DNA from: JAJDIA01 sp031555145
GTDB taxonomy: Bacteria; Bacteroidota; Bacteroidia; Bacteroidales; Tannerellaceae
Direction: 5' to 3'
Assembly: GCA_031555145.1 (NCBI GenBank)
Contig: JAVBUR010000007.1
Span: forward strand, 1-64,000
DNA: 64,000 bases
Positions within the stretch are counted from its first letter, which is position 1. Every line of letters begins with the position of its first letter. A program made the position numbers and the translations under genes. Below the pieces are notes generated by a model, which worked only from the letters and a program-made list of their open reading frames with translations, was not told the origin of the DNA and searched no databases. Positions 26,941 to 33,809 of this stretch are shown here, in pieces.

Positions 26941-28002
26941 CTACAGCTCAAGTTCTTCAGGAGGGATGTTTTTAATAAAATAGTCAGAACATTCTTTCTT
27001 ATATTCGACTAGATCTCTATCATTAGGATTTATTTGAAGGGCAAAATTAATTCGCCCCATTAAGCCTCTAATATAATACTTCGCATTTTTACAATTTAAT
27101 TTTTCGAGATGAGACTCAAAACCATATTTTCTTATATAGAACATCTCTTTTCTTAACTCCTTCCTGTATTCCACAGGTACTTGAATTTTTTCATTTACTA
27201 CTACTCCTGTAACGATTTGACGCATATTGGAATTCATAAAACGGGTCTTTTGGCTATTTAAGTCCAATTTCATTTTTTTAAGTTCTACATTAATGAAGTC
27301 AAACAGAGAGTCAACATCTATGTCTGAATTACTTGAAAAAGTCAAGTCGTCAGCATATCTCGTGTAGAATAAATTATGACTCTTGCAAAAATCAGCTATT
27401 GCCTTATCGAATTTAATCATCACTAAGTTAGAGAGACAAGGACTTGTTGGAGCCCCTTGTGGCAAAGCCCCCCTAAAGGTAGTTAGTTTCGATAATAAAT
27501 TTGACAAGTGTTTAGAATAGCCTAATTCAACAAATAAATGCTCTATTGTCTCTTTTTTTATGGAATGAAAAAAATCGGCCAGATCACAAGCAATAACAAT
27601 CTTTCGATTTTTATGAAATCGGACATTCTCTTTTAATTTTTTTTTCCTGACGTATGCTTTTGCAAAAGGACTGACAGGGATTTCATGTAAAATATTATTA
27701 AGAATCCAATGTTGAATTTCTTTCAAACTTGGATATGGCTGAGATATTTCTCGCTCTCCTTTTCCGCTCTTTTTGGGGACTTTGTACGAGTAGTAAAAAG
27801 ATCTTGGAAACCGAACCGCTCTTTTTATATAATTTTCGTTGTAGCCAACTAAAAGCGAAAAATGTTCCAGATTATAAATAATAGGTAGATTATTGGTAAA
27901 TAACTTTTCTGCATATTTAAGACATGCGTCAATGTATTCATTTGTTTTATCTTGGGCAATAGCTTTTTCCCTAAATAATACACTATATGCTTCAAAAGTC
28001 AT
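26941..28002 (-). CDS. Retron reverse transcriptase
   Basis: A 353-residue reverse transcriptase that would copy part of its own upstream RNA into msDNA. RT motifs appear in order: the basic KKSGKGEREI segment (77-86), Asp140 in VIACDLADFF (motif A), LPQGAPTSP (180-188), and YADD at 216-219. The VTG triplet (264-266, IVTGVVVN) marks retron RTs and is thought to help recognise the msr RNA. There is no maturase, endonuclease or integrase domain, which argues against a group II intron. A structured non-coding stretch of 154 bases lies directly upstream, as expected. It forms the last gene of a minus-strand cassette with PRTase-like and winged-helix-like genes. Confidence 0.95.
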   Translation of the reverse strand: MTFEAYSVLFREKAIAQDKTNEYIDACLKYAEKLFTNNLPIIYNLEHFSLLVGYNENYIKRAVRFPRSFYYSYKVPKKSGKGEREISQPYPSLKEIQHWILNNILHEIPVSPFAKAYVRKKKLKENVRFHKNRKIVIACDLADFFHSIKKETIEHLFVELGYSKHLSNLLSKLTTFRGALPQGAPTSPCLSNLVMIKFDKAIADFCKSHNLFYTRYADDLTFSSNSDIDVDSLFDFINVELKKMKLDLNSQKTRFMNSNMRQIVTGVVVNEKIQVPVEYRKELRKEMFYIRKYGFESHLEKLNCKNAKYYIRGLMGRINFALQINPNDRDLVEYKKECSDYFIKNIPPEELEL

Positions 28003-28156
28003 AATATTAACGCATTTTTTTAAAGAGGCACCGCCTCTTCATTATTCGGTCAGCGTCTTTGAAATTTTCGACTCTGGAGAAAATTTCAAAGGCGCAAAGC
28101 TTGAAAGAGTATTCCCGAAATAGAGCAACGACTCGCTGCCCATAATATTAAATACA
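28003..28156 (-). ncRNA. Candidate retron msr-msd RNA
   Basis: This 154-base gap between the winged-helix-like gene and the RT has no ORF and folds strongly on the RT strand. Its centre is a hairpin with a perfect 13-bp stem, CTTTGAAATTTTC with GAAAATTTCAAAG, and a nine-base loop, extended outward by GCG/CGC beyond one mismatch: the best msd candidate. Before it are two small hairpins typical of an msr: GCAGCG-AGT-CGTTGC and TATTT-CGG-GAATA. A third, AAGAGGC-GGT-GCCTCTT, lies near the RT start. TAATATTA, a palindrome, occurs at both ends and could pair as a1/a2. AGC followed by GAG near 28137-28132 resembles a branching-G context, but which G primes is not decidable here. Confidence 0.75.
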
Positions 28157-28480
28157 CTATCTAAACTCATCAATGCTTTTAGGCAAAAATAAGAAAAATT
28201 TATCTATCTGATCTATTTTGCTTCGATATTCAGGGTCAATCCAGCCTGTTTTATGTTTTTTTAACGCGACAGAGATGTTTCTCAACTCTCTTTCCCCTTT
28301 TTCTGTCAACTCGATTTTACCATTTACTTCAATAACACATACCAGATCAAAACATCTACTTAACTCATGAGATATAGTCTCATAAGAATAACCTAGCTCG
28401 GTAATGTAATCTATTCCGATACCAAATTTTATAGATCTGAGCAATAAAAAAATCAACTGTTTATCATATTCTGCTGTCAT
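28157..28480 (-). CDS. Small winged-helix-like protein of the retron cassette
   Basis: A 107-residue protein. A helix-turn-helix-like stretch (YITELGYSYETISHELSRCF) is followed by a beta-wing-like segment (VCVIEVNGKIELTEKGERELR), the pattern of winged-helix DNA-binding domains, ending in a short Asp/Ile-rich tail. I see no other motif. It starts 6 bases after the PRTase-like gene and ends just before the msr-msd candidate. In retrons with PRTase-type effectors a winged-helix partner is described, so a role as effector partner or msDNA-binding subunit is inferred. Confidence 0.75.
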   Translation of the reverse strand: MTAEYDKQLIFLLLRSIKFGIGIDYITELGYSYETISHELSRCFDLVCVIEVNGKIELTEKGERELRNISVALKKHKTGWIDPEYRSKIDQIDKFFLFLPKSIDEFR

Positions 28481-28486
28481 AATATT

Positions 28487-29344
28487 TTATAAAGGTGTTC
28501 TTATTGGAAAAGGAGATAAACTTTGCTTGTTTTCAAACCAAAATACAGGAAATGTATTATTGGGCGTCTTATATAAAACTTGAATAAGAGCTTCGGACTG
28601 TTTGTATCCTAAAGAACAGTCCTTTTCTTCTATTTTTTTGTCTATTCTGTTTTCAATTTTTATCATTTTATCTAAATAAATTGGGACCTTTTCTGCTGGA
28701 TATCTATCTGAAATACCTCTATTTCTAATAGTTTCTGATATCACCCTTGCACCTACTTCATCATAAATGCGTTTGACGGCTTTTTCTTGTGAGAATGGAG
28801 CCAATACAAAAATATTCCGAGGATTTATTTCAGCGTATATCTCTTTTATGTCATTGTATATTTCAATAAAAGTATCTCCTGATCCAACATAATCGTCAAT
28901 AAAAAATATAGCCTTATTATCTCGTATGAAATCCCCTCTCATCTCTTCACTAAACATAAATTTGTTAGGATAGTAGTCAAACCATGAGAAAAAATTACTC
29001 CTTTTAAAAAAATAAAAATAGGCCTCTCCACTTTTTGTTTTTTTATCAGGTTTATAGATTTTCTTACTCAGTGGCATAATTACTATTTTATCAAATAATT
29101 CATAGACCTCTTCATCAATGTTAAAGAATACATTTTGAATATCTTCATATATTCTCTGGAATTCACCCACGCAGAGAAAATCTTTTGCCAAATCTATGAC
29201 AAATAACTGATCTTCTTCTTCTTCCAAGAAGTTTAACCTCTCACAGAATCTAGAATAAAGATCATTTTTTTTACCTGTGATCTTCCATTTTTTCTCATTA
29301 AACAAATTGTTCAACTTGTTTATCACATTGATACTCAGTGACAT
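28487..29344 (-). CDS. Phosphoribosyltransferase-like retron effector
   Basis: A 285-residue protein. The type I PRTase PRPP loop is clear: FFIDDYVGSGDTF (147-159), with the Asp150-Asp151 pair and Thr158. The hydrophobic strand-loop before it (KIVIMPLSKK, 86-95) matches the pyrophosphate-loop strand. The C-terminus has NNTFPVFWFENK, a segment common to PRTase-like proteins of defence and plasmid contexts. The N-terminal 80 residues are helical and acidic with no recognised fold. It opens a cassette ending in the retron RT and should be the toxic effector, held inactive by RT-msDNA until triggered by phage. That mechanism is inferred from other retrons. Confidence 0.8.
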   Translation of the reverse strand: MSLSINVINKLNNLFNEKKWKITGKKNDLYSRFCERLNFLEEEEDQLFVIDLAKDFLCVGEFQRIYEDIQNVFFNIDEEVYELFDKIVIMPLSKKIYKPDKKTKSGEAYFYFFKRSNFFSWFDYYPNKFMFSEEMRGDFIRDNKAIFFIDDYVGSGDTFIEIYNDIKEIYAEINPRNIFVLAPFSQEKAVKRIYDEVGARVISETIRNRGISDRYPAEKVPIYLDKMIKIENRIDKKIEEKDCSLGYKQSEALIQVLYKTPNNTFPVFWFENKQSLSPFPIRTPL

Positions 29345-29390
29345 AATTGATAAAACATTTAGAATGCTAGCTGATTAAGCCCATGTTGTG

Positions 29391-29398
29391 CAAATATA
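29391..29398 (-). promoter_or_regulatory. -7 element of the retron cassette
   Basis: On the minus strand this reads TATATTTG, an exact TAnnTTTG, 47 bases before the PRTase-like start. A TTG lies 16 bases upstream, short of the usual 19-21. One promoter for the whole cassette is inferred. Confidence 0.45.
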
Positions 29399-29825
29399 AG
29401 AAAAATTACATAAACAATATCACCTAAACATATTTCTTCTTTTTATATTGTGCTAAACAAATATCCCCATATGAATAAAGGACATAACACAATAGTTTTA
29501 TAGGAAATATTTTTCTCGGCACTTCATGGATCCTCTCCATCGAATTGATATTTATTGTTGATGCTAAATCGAGATAGCAGAAGGTTCTCTGCTTCCGTTT
29601 GTGCACTGTTGTAATTTAAGAAACATATGCAACTAAGAGATTTTTAGACCAAAACACTTTCTATATTGAGAAATAAAATCTATTTTTGTAATGTAAAACG
29701 ATCCTTGAAAGAGATGTGAAATGCTGAAAAATGTAGAAGCCAAACCGGTAGCTAAATCGGTGTCCCTACTCTTTTCAGGACTTGGTATAATGCTGATATA
29801 TAGATAGTTATAAAAACAGGTTTGG
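29399..29825. other. Right end of the element, no supported gene
   Basis: AT-rich sequence with only short frames. AGCAGA and TCTGCT form a small hairpin near 29577-29594. GGTAGCTAAATCGGT near 29743 is close to GGTAGCTAAATAGGT near 29968, outside attR. That pair could be recombinase arm sites or debris of an earlier insertion at this tRNA. Nothing else is identified. Confidence 0.4.
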
Positions 29826-29841
29826 GCCCCGTCCATACCGC
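29826..29841 (+). repeat. attR core
   Basis: An exact copy of the 16-base tRNA-Asp 3' segment at 25094-25109, isolated from any tRNA body. It marks the right boundary of the element. Confidence 0.85.
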
Positions 29842-30167
29842 CAAAATTAAAAAATTTTCGAGCTTTTCGATTGCTAAAATCCTGAGAGTAAATACTTTTA
29901 GGATTTTTTGTTCTTCGTAGCTACTATCTTATCGTTGGTAAAATATGGCATTTTATAGTAGGTAGGCGGTAGCTAAATAGGTAGCCTTAATTTTCTATCG
30001 AAAAAAGCTACCGAACAACCTCTTATTCCCAGTTATTCAGCGTTTTACATCTTGCTCAAATTGTATTGTGCCAATGAACTTTACTACAAGAAAGCACATG
30101 TCCCGAAACTTAGGCCTGTTTTTGAGAGTTTTGGTTATACAATTTCTTCCGTTTTCAGGACTTCATA
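29842..30167. other. Chromosomal sequence right of attR, no supported gene
   Basis: Contains the probable original tRNA terminator (29876-29909), a GGTAGCTAAAT motif near 29968 and its partial inverse near 30010. Short frames here have no recognisable product. Confidence 0.4.
29876..29909 (+). terminator. Probable original tRNA-Asp terminator, displaced by the element
   Basis: AAAATCCT pairs with AGGATTTT and a T-run follows. It is on the plus strand with no plus-strand gene before it, 35 bases after attR. If the element were removed it would lie about 35 bases after tRNA-Asp, which explains it. Confidence 0.65.
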
Positions 30168-30899
30168 CTACTCTAACGAAAAAACAATATTGATCTCAGA
30201 GTTTACTCCCTGTTCACCCGTGGGAACCCCTGAACCGTCGGAGAGGGAAAACGCCTCCTCTTTAAAAGCAAGATTGCTTTGGAATGCGCGGGTTTGCCCC
30301 ACATCCCGGCTTATCACTTCCGATATCGTCAATACCTTACCTATTTTACGGCCTGAAAGTTCGGCATACTGTTGAGCCTTATCAAATGCCTTTTGATATG
30401 CCAACTCGCGGCTTTGTTTGAACAGTTCCGCCTTGTTTTCAATGTCAAACTGGATGTTCTGAACTTCAACCTTGTCGATAGCCGTAATCTTGTCCAGTAT
30501 GGACGAGAATTTTTCGGGAGTGTTTATCATATTGTTTACAGTTACGACAATGGTCTGCTGCGCCCGCTGTCCGAGCCGGATCCGCCGCCCGCTTCTGTAT
30601 TCGTATTCTACATCATAGTTCAGCGATGTGGTTTTCACAAATTTATCCTCGACATTTTCTGCTTTCAGTATGGCCAAAATTTGCTGCATGGTTTGCTCCG
30701 CTGCTGTTTTGGCTTCTTTCGTCGTCGTCGCGGTGTGGGAAAAGCTGATGTTCATCAGCACCATATCCGGTTGAGCCAACACAGTTCCGATACCGGAAAC
30801 TGAAACCGAGTTTTGATTTTCCTGAACCCTGAGATTACAGGAGGTCAGTGAAAAAAGCATCAGTAAAAATGCTATGCCTGTAAAATTTTTCCTGTTCAT
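30168..30899 (-). CDS. SIMPL-domain (YggE-like) lipoprotein
   Basis: A 243-residue protein with a lipobox (LFSLTSC, Cys21) and a SIMPL domain opening with VSVSGIGTVLAQPDMVLMNI. The central DYEY-type segment and the late NIQFDIENKAELFKQSRELAYQKAFDKA stretch (cited in part: AYQKAFDKAQQYAE) are family hallmarks. SIMPL proteins form oligomeric rings; E. coli YggE is linked to lower oxidative stress, but the biochemical role is unknown. It lies in the accessory region between the retron element and the ATPase, without a clear partner. Confidence 0.88.
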   Translation of the reverse strand: MNRKNFTGIAFLLMLFSLTSCNLRVQENQNSVSVSGIGTVLAQPDMVLMNISFSHTATTTKEAKTAAEQTMQQILAILKAENVEDKFVKTTSLNYDVEYEYRSGRRIRLGQRAQQTIVVTVNNMINTPEKFSSILDKITAIDKVEVQNIQFDIENKAELFKQSRELAYQKAFDKAQQYAELSGRKIGKVLTISEVISRDVGQTRAFQSNLAFKEEAFSLSDGSGVPTGEQGVNSEINIVFSLE

Positions 30900-30942
30900 T
30901 TTATTCTGGTTTTTAAGAGATTTATATACTTGTAAGTGTTAC

Positions 30943-31077
30943 TTATAATGCGACCCTGAGTGCAGCAAGAAGTTGAGAATCTTTGATTTTGCCGATTTTG
31001 TAATCCAGATACACCCGGATCATTTTCTCCGTAGGCCCAAACCCTTCGAGCGTATTAGACCTAATAGCGTTCGCAAC
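30943..31077 (-). pseudogene. VbhA-like antitoxin remnant
   Basis: On the minus strand an open frame of 44 codons encodes NAIRSNTLEGFGPTEKMIRV and ends LLAALRVAL. The S-x-LEG-F-x-PTE pattern followed by a short helix-rich tail resembles VbhA-type antitoxins of Fic toxins. The frame begins right after a TGA, has no ATG before the conserved part, and no Fic gene follows. A TATCTTTG promoter-like box with a TTG 20 bases ahead lies just upstream on this strand. A broken or decayed copy is most likely; a non-ATG start is possible. Confidence 0.4.
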
Positions 31078-31185
31078 TCAGAAGCTACTTAGCAAAGATA
31101 CTCACATTTTTCGTGCAACCCAATTCGCCAAAGCAGATAATTCTGTAACAGACCATATTATTGAGATTAATGTTATTTTTGCATA

Positions 31186-31953
31186 ATGAAGATATACAAG
31201 GGGTTTGAAGGCTATGACTCGATACTTGTTTGCGGAGATATCCACGGCGAGTTCAGAACGCTGCTGTTTGAACTTAAGCGCCGGAAGATAGAGAATGTCG
31301 TAGTAATTGTTGCTGGAGATTGCGGGATTGGATTTGAAAGGCCGGCTCATTATATTCAACTATACAACAAATTGGCACTTGCTCTTGAGATGATAAACTG
31401 TCAGTTGTTGCTCATACGTGGAAACCATGATGATCCCGCTTATTTCAGGGATGAAGCCATCGACCTCCCCTTCATGAAGACAATTCCTGACTATAGCATA
31501 GTTCAGTTTAAAAACCGCAATATACTGTGCATCGGAGGTGCCATATCCGTAGATAGAAAGCCCCGGCTGGACAATATGCGGATGGAGACACTCAAAGGAC
31601 ATACTGTTCAGAAAAGTTATTGGGAAGACGAAAGTGCATTTTATTGCGATGGGTCTTTTTCCGCAATCCGCTCAGCCGGTATCAGCATAGATACTGTCGT
31701 TACTCATACGGCCCCGTCATTCTGCCATCCAACGACGAAAGCCGGTATAGAATACTGGATCGAAATGGATGCTAAGCTGGCGGAGGATTTAGCGCTTGAG
31801 CGACAAACGATGGATCAAATTCACAGCCGTCTGATCGCGGACAACCATCCCGTTCGTAAGTGGTATTACGGACATTTTCATGATTCGCATACGGAGTTTA
31901 TTTCCGAAGTAAAATACTCGATGTTGAATATTCTGGAATTACGGGAATTATGA
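31186..31953 (+). CDS. Metallophosphoesterase
   Basis: A 255-residue calcineurin-like phosphoesterase. Metal-binding motifs in order: CGDIHGEF (GDxHG), AGDCGIGF (GDxG), IRGNHDDP (GNHD), and late THTAPSF and YGHFHDS (GHxH). All are present, so it should be an active dimetal phosphoesterase. The substrate is unknown; small proteins of this type in accessory regions act on nucleotides, phosphoproteins or nucleic-acid ends. TATTTTTG (31174-31181) lies just before the start. There is no signal peptide. It stands between the SIMPL gene and the ATPase. Confidence 0.88.
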   Translation: MKIYKGFEGYDSILVCGDIHGEFRTLLFELKRRKIENVVVIVAGDCGIGFERPAHYIQLYNKLALALEMINCQLLLIRGNHDDPAYFRDEAIDLPFMKTIPDYSIVQFKNRNILCIGGAISVDRKPRLDNMRMETLKGHTVQKSYWEDESAFYCDGSFSAIRSAGISIDTVVTHTAPSFCHPTTKAGIEYWIEMDAKLAEDLALERQTMDQIHSRLIADNHPVRKWYYGHFHDSHTEFISEVKYSMLNILELREL

Positions 31954-32119
31954 CATGAATAGCCATATTATACAATTCCCCCCCCAACAAGGCAGATTAT
32001 TCTGGACTAAAACGGACAAAATAAAAGCCTCACTATTTAGTCTTTTTACTTGAATTGTATCCTAATTTGGTGATCTGCGTATTTTGCCGCGATTTATATG
32101 AAAATTATCTCGTATCGGT

Positions 32120-33274
32120 TCACAAACTATATCCGGTACCATATACCTCCGTTAACCACAAGCCCATAAAACGGTCATAAACCATATAAGTATTACCCTC
32201 CCGTGTAAGAATTTCTTTTTCGAGTAATTGCTTTGCAGCAGTCTGTGCCGAACTGGCCGAGTTAAGTCCGTGCTTTTGGATAAAGGATGCAGAGGTGATC
32301 TCGCTTGCCTTTCCCTCTTTGGCTATTGCATACAGCATCTCTTTCTGCCGCTCAGACAACAGAGTAAGCATGCCCTGGCAAATTGTTGCATAGGAGTTGA
32401 CGGTCATGTGCAAACACTGATTTGCAAGTGTAAGTGTTGCCTCTTCACCATCAGAGAGCATTGTGAAGAGCCGGTTGAAGATACTCTGTACATACCAGGT
32501 ATGCCCTTCGAAGAGATCATAAATACGTATTACCAACTCTTTCGGGATTGTTTTTCCAGCTTTCTTAAAATGCTTCTGTGCGAATGCCGTATATTCATCG
32601 ATCGGGATAGCTTCGAGGTTGAGCAACGAAACGCTCTGGTAAAAAGGTCGCGATGCGGAGAAAAATATATTCAGCATCATGTGGCGCTGGCTGCCGGCAA
32701 ACACGAAGGTCGTATTTTTACATTTCTGAATATGAGTGCGCAGGATCGCCTCCATATTCTTTTCGGGATACTTAGCGATTTGTTGAAACTCATCAATAGC
32801 AACAATACAAGATTTGTCGGCTGATTCGAGATAGGCAAATATCTGTTCAAGAGAATATTCCGGCTGACGTATATCGCCGATGCCGATATCGAACGTGGGC
32901 GCTCCCGTTACAGGGTCGAGCTTAAAGGCAGGGCGCAGGGAAGATATCGTATTGAAGAATTTATCCAGGAATTTCCTGCCTTTGGATTTATGTGTCTCAA
33001 AGATCTGCTTGCCGAGGATAAAAACAAACTCCTTCAGGCTCCCCGTTGCGTAAATGTCGATGAAATAAGCGTAGTAATCACGCTTGATCTCGCTCATATA
33101 GAAGCAATGCTCGATCAGTCCCGTCTTGCCCATACGCCTGGGAGAAATAACGGCCATGTTTCGGCCGTTAAGCATTGACAAGAACAACTCGGTTCCTTCA
33201 ACTGTCCGATCGCAGAAATACTCCGGCGAAACATATCCACTGATCACAAAAGGATTACGCAACTTCTTTTCCAT
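32120..33274 (-). CDS. AAA ATPase with C-terminal winged helix (archaeal-type ATPase family)
   Basis: A 384-residue STAND-like/AAA protein. Walker A is SPRRMGKTGL (about 44-53), Walker B is CIVAIDEFQQI (about 155-165), and a sensor-like FVFAGSQRH follows. The C-terminal part (about 290-384) is a winged-helix domain ending in YMVYDRFMGLWL, the usual end of this family. Such ATPases are very common in Bacteroidales accessory DNA and are often linked to mobile or restriction regions, but no member's function is settled. It has no obvious operon partner. Confidence 0.85.
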   Translation of the reverse strand: MEKKLRNPFVISGYVSPEYFCDRTVEGTELFLSMLNGRNMAVISPRRMGKTGLIEHCFYMSEIKRDYYAYFIDIYATGSLKEFVFILGKQIFETHKSKGRKFLDKFFNTISSLRPAFKLDPVTGAPTFDIGIGDIRQPEYSLEQIFAYLESADKSCIVAIDEFQQIAKYPEKNMEAILRTHIQKCKNTTFVFAGSQRHMMLNIFFSASRPFYQSVSLLNLEAIPIDEYTAFAQKHFKKAGKTIPKELVIRIYDLFEGHTWYVQSIFNRLFTMLSDGEEATLTLANQCLHMTVNSYATICQGMLTLLSERQKEMLYAIAKEGKASEITSASFIQKHGLNSASSAQTAAKQLLEKEILTREGNTYMVYDRFMGLWLTEVYGTGYSL

Positions 33275-33356
33275 ATAGGAACAATTTTATGCAAATCTAA
33301 TTATTAAAATCTAATAATTGAAATTTCATAACAAAAAAATGATCATACACCTAAGA

Positions 33357-33614
33357 TCACATTTTTACTATCCCGTAATCTTCCCCATTTTTTATCTCTG
33401 ACTGTAAGATATCATAGACATAGGCCGGACTCTCGATGTACAACCCAGTCATTTCATCCGATAGTTTCTCAAATGTCTCGGAGTTATGAAATAGGCTGAT
33501 TGCCTCCTGCATTTCTATTTCATAGTCCTCCATCAGATAGGCAATGATATCTTTGCTTATGTCCTCTATAAGAGATCCTTGCTTACAAGTTGATATCAGG
33601 CTAAGCCCTCGCTT
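33357..33614 (-). pseudogene. Small DUF3791-like ORF, probably broken at the 5' end
   Basis: On the minus strand an 86-codon open frame encodes DIISKDI-like sequence (ISKDIIAYLMEDYEIEMQEA) and ends GEDYGIVKM. The spacing of Leu/Tyr residues and a SPAYVYDILQSEI segment resemble small Bacteroidales proteins of the DUF3791 type, found beside toxin-like genes. No ATG lies before the conserved part; the first ATG (33533) would remove the opening helix. The frame begins after a TGA. A frameshifted remnant seems most likely. A 24-codon frame just upstream (to about 33675) is too short to call. Confidence 0.4.
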
Positions 33615-33809
33615 TCAGCACAATCAAAGCATCTTTATCAAGCACTTCAACCATACAGTTACTTCCTTTTTGCATAATTACCAACCATAGGGAACTGTGC
33701 AGATATATCACGACTTGATTTGAGTTGCAAACAAAGGTGCAAATTTTTATGTTAATACTATAAAAAGAAAATTATTCTAAATCGTAACCAGTCCAATAAC
33801 TCGAACAGT

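Larger units (their letters stand above)
25094..29841. mobile_element. 4.75-kb integrative element carrying a retron, inserted in tRNA-Asp
   Basis: The element is bounded by a 16-base direct repeat of the tRNA-Asp 3' end. It holds, from left to right, a tyrosine recombinase next to attL (plus strand), and a minus-strand retron cassette: reverse transcriptase, msr-msd candidate, winged-helix-like protein and phosphoribosyltransferase-like protein. Its DNA is clearly more AT-rich than the flanks. There are no conjugation, replication or capsid genes, so transfer must depend on a helper or on natural routes. Boundaries are directly seen; mobility is inferred. Confidence 0.85.

Noticed and set aside
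26941..28002. Group II intron or diversity-generating retroelement RT
   Set aside because: No maturase or endonuclease domain, no template/variable repeat pair seen, and the VTG motif, size and upstream structured RNA fit a retron.
28003..28160. Direct repeat AATATTATG at both ends of the msr-msd gap as a recombination site
   Set aside because: AATATT-ATG also precedes the winged-helix-like start, so it probably reflects AT-rich ribosome-binding context; I keep only the palindromic core as possible a1/a2.
29424..29836. Short minus-strand frames at the right end of the element
   Set aside because: 60-67 codons with no motifs, overlapping low-complexity AT-rich DNA, and one runs across attR.
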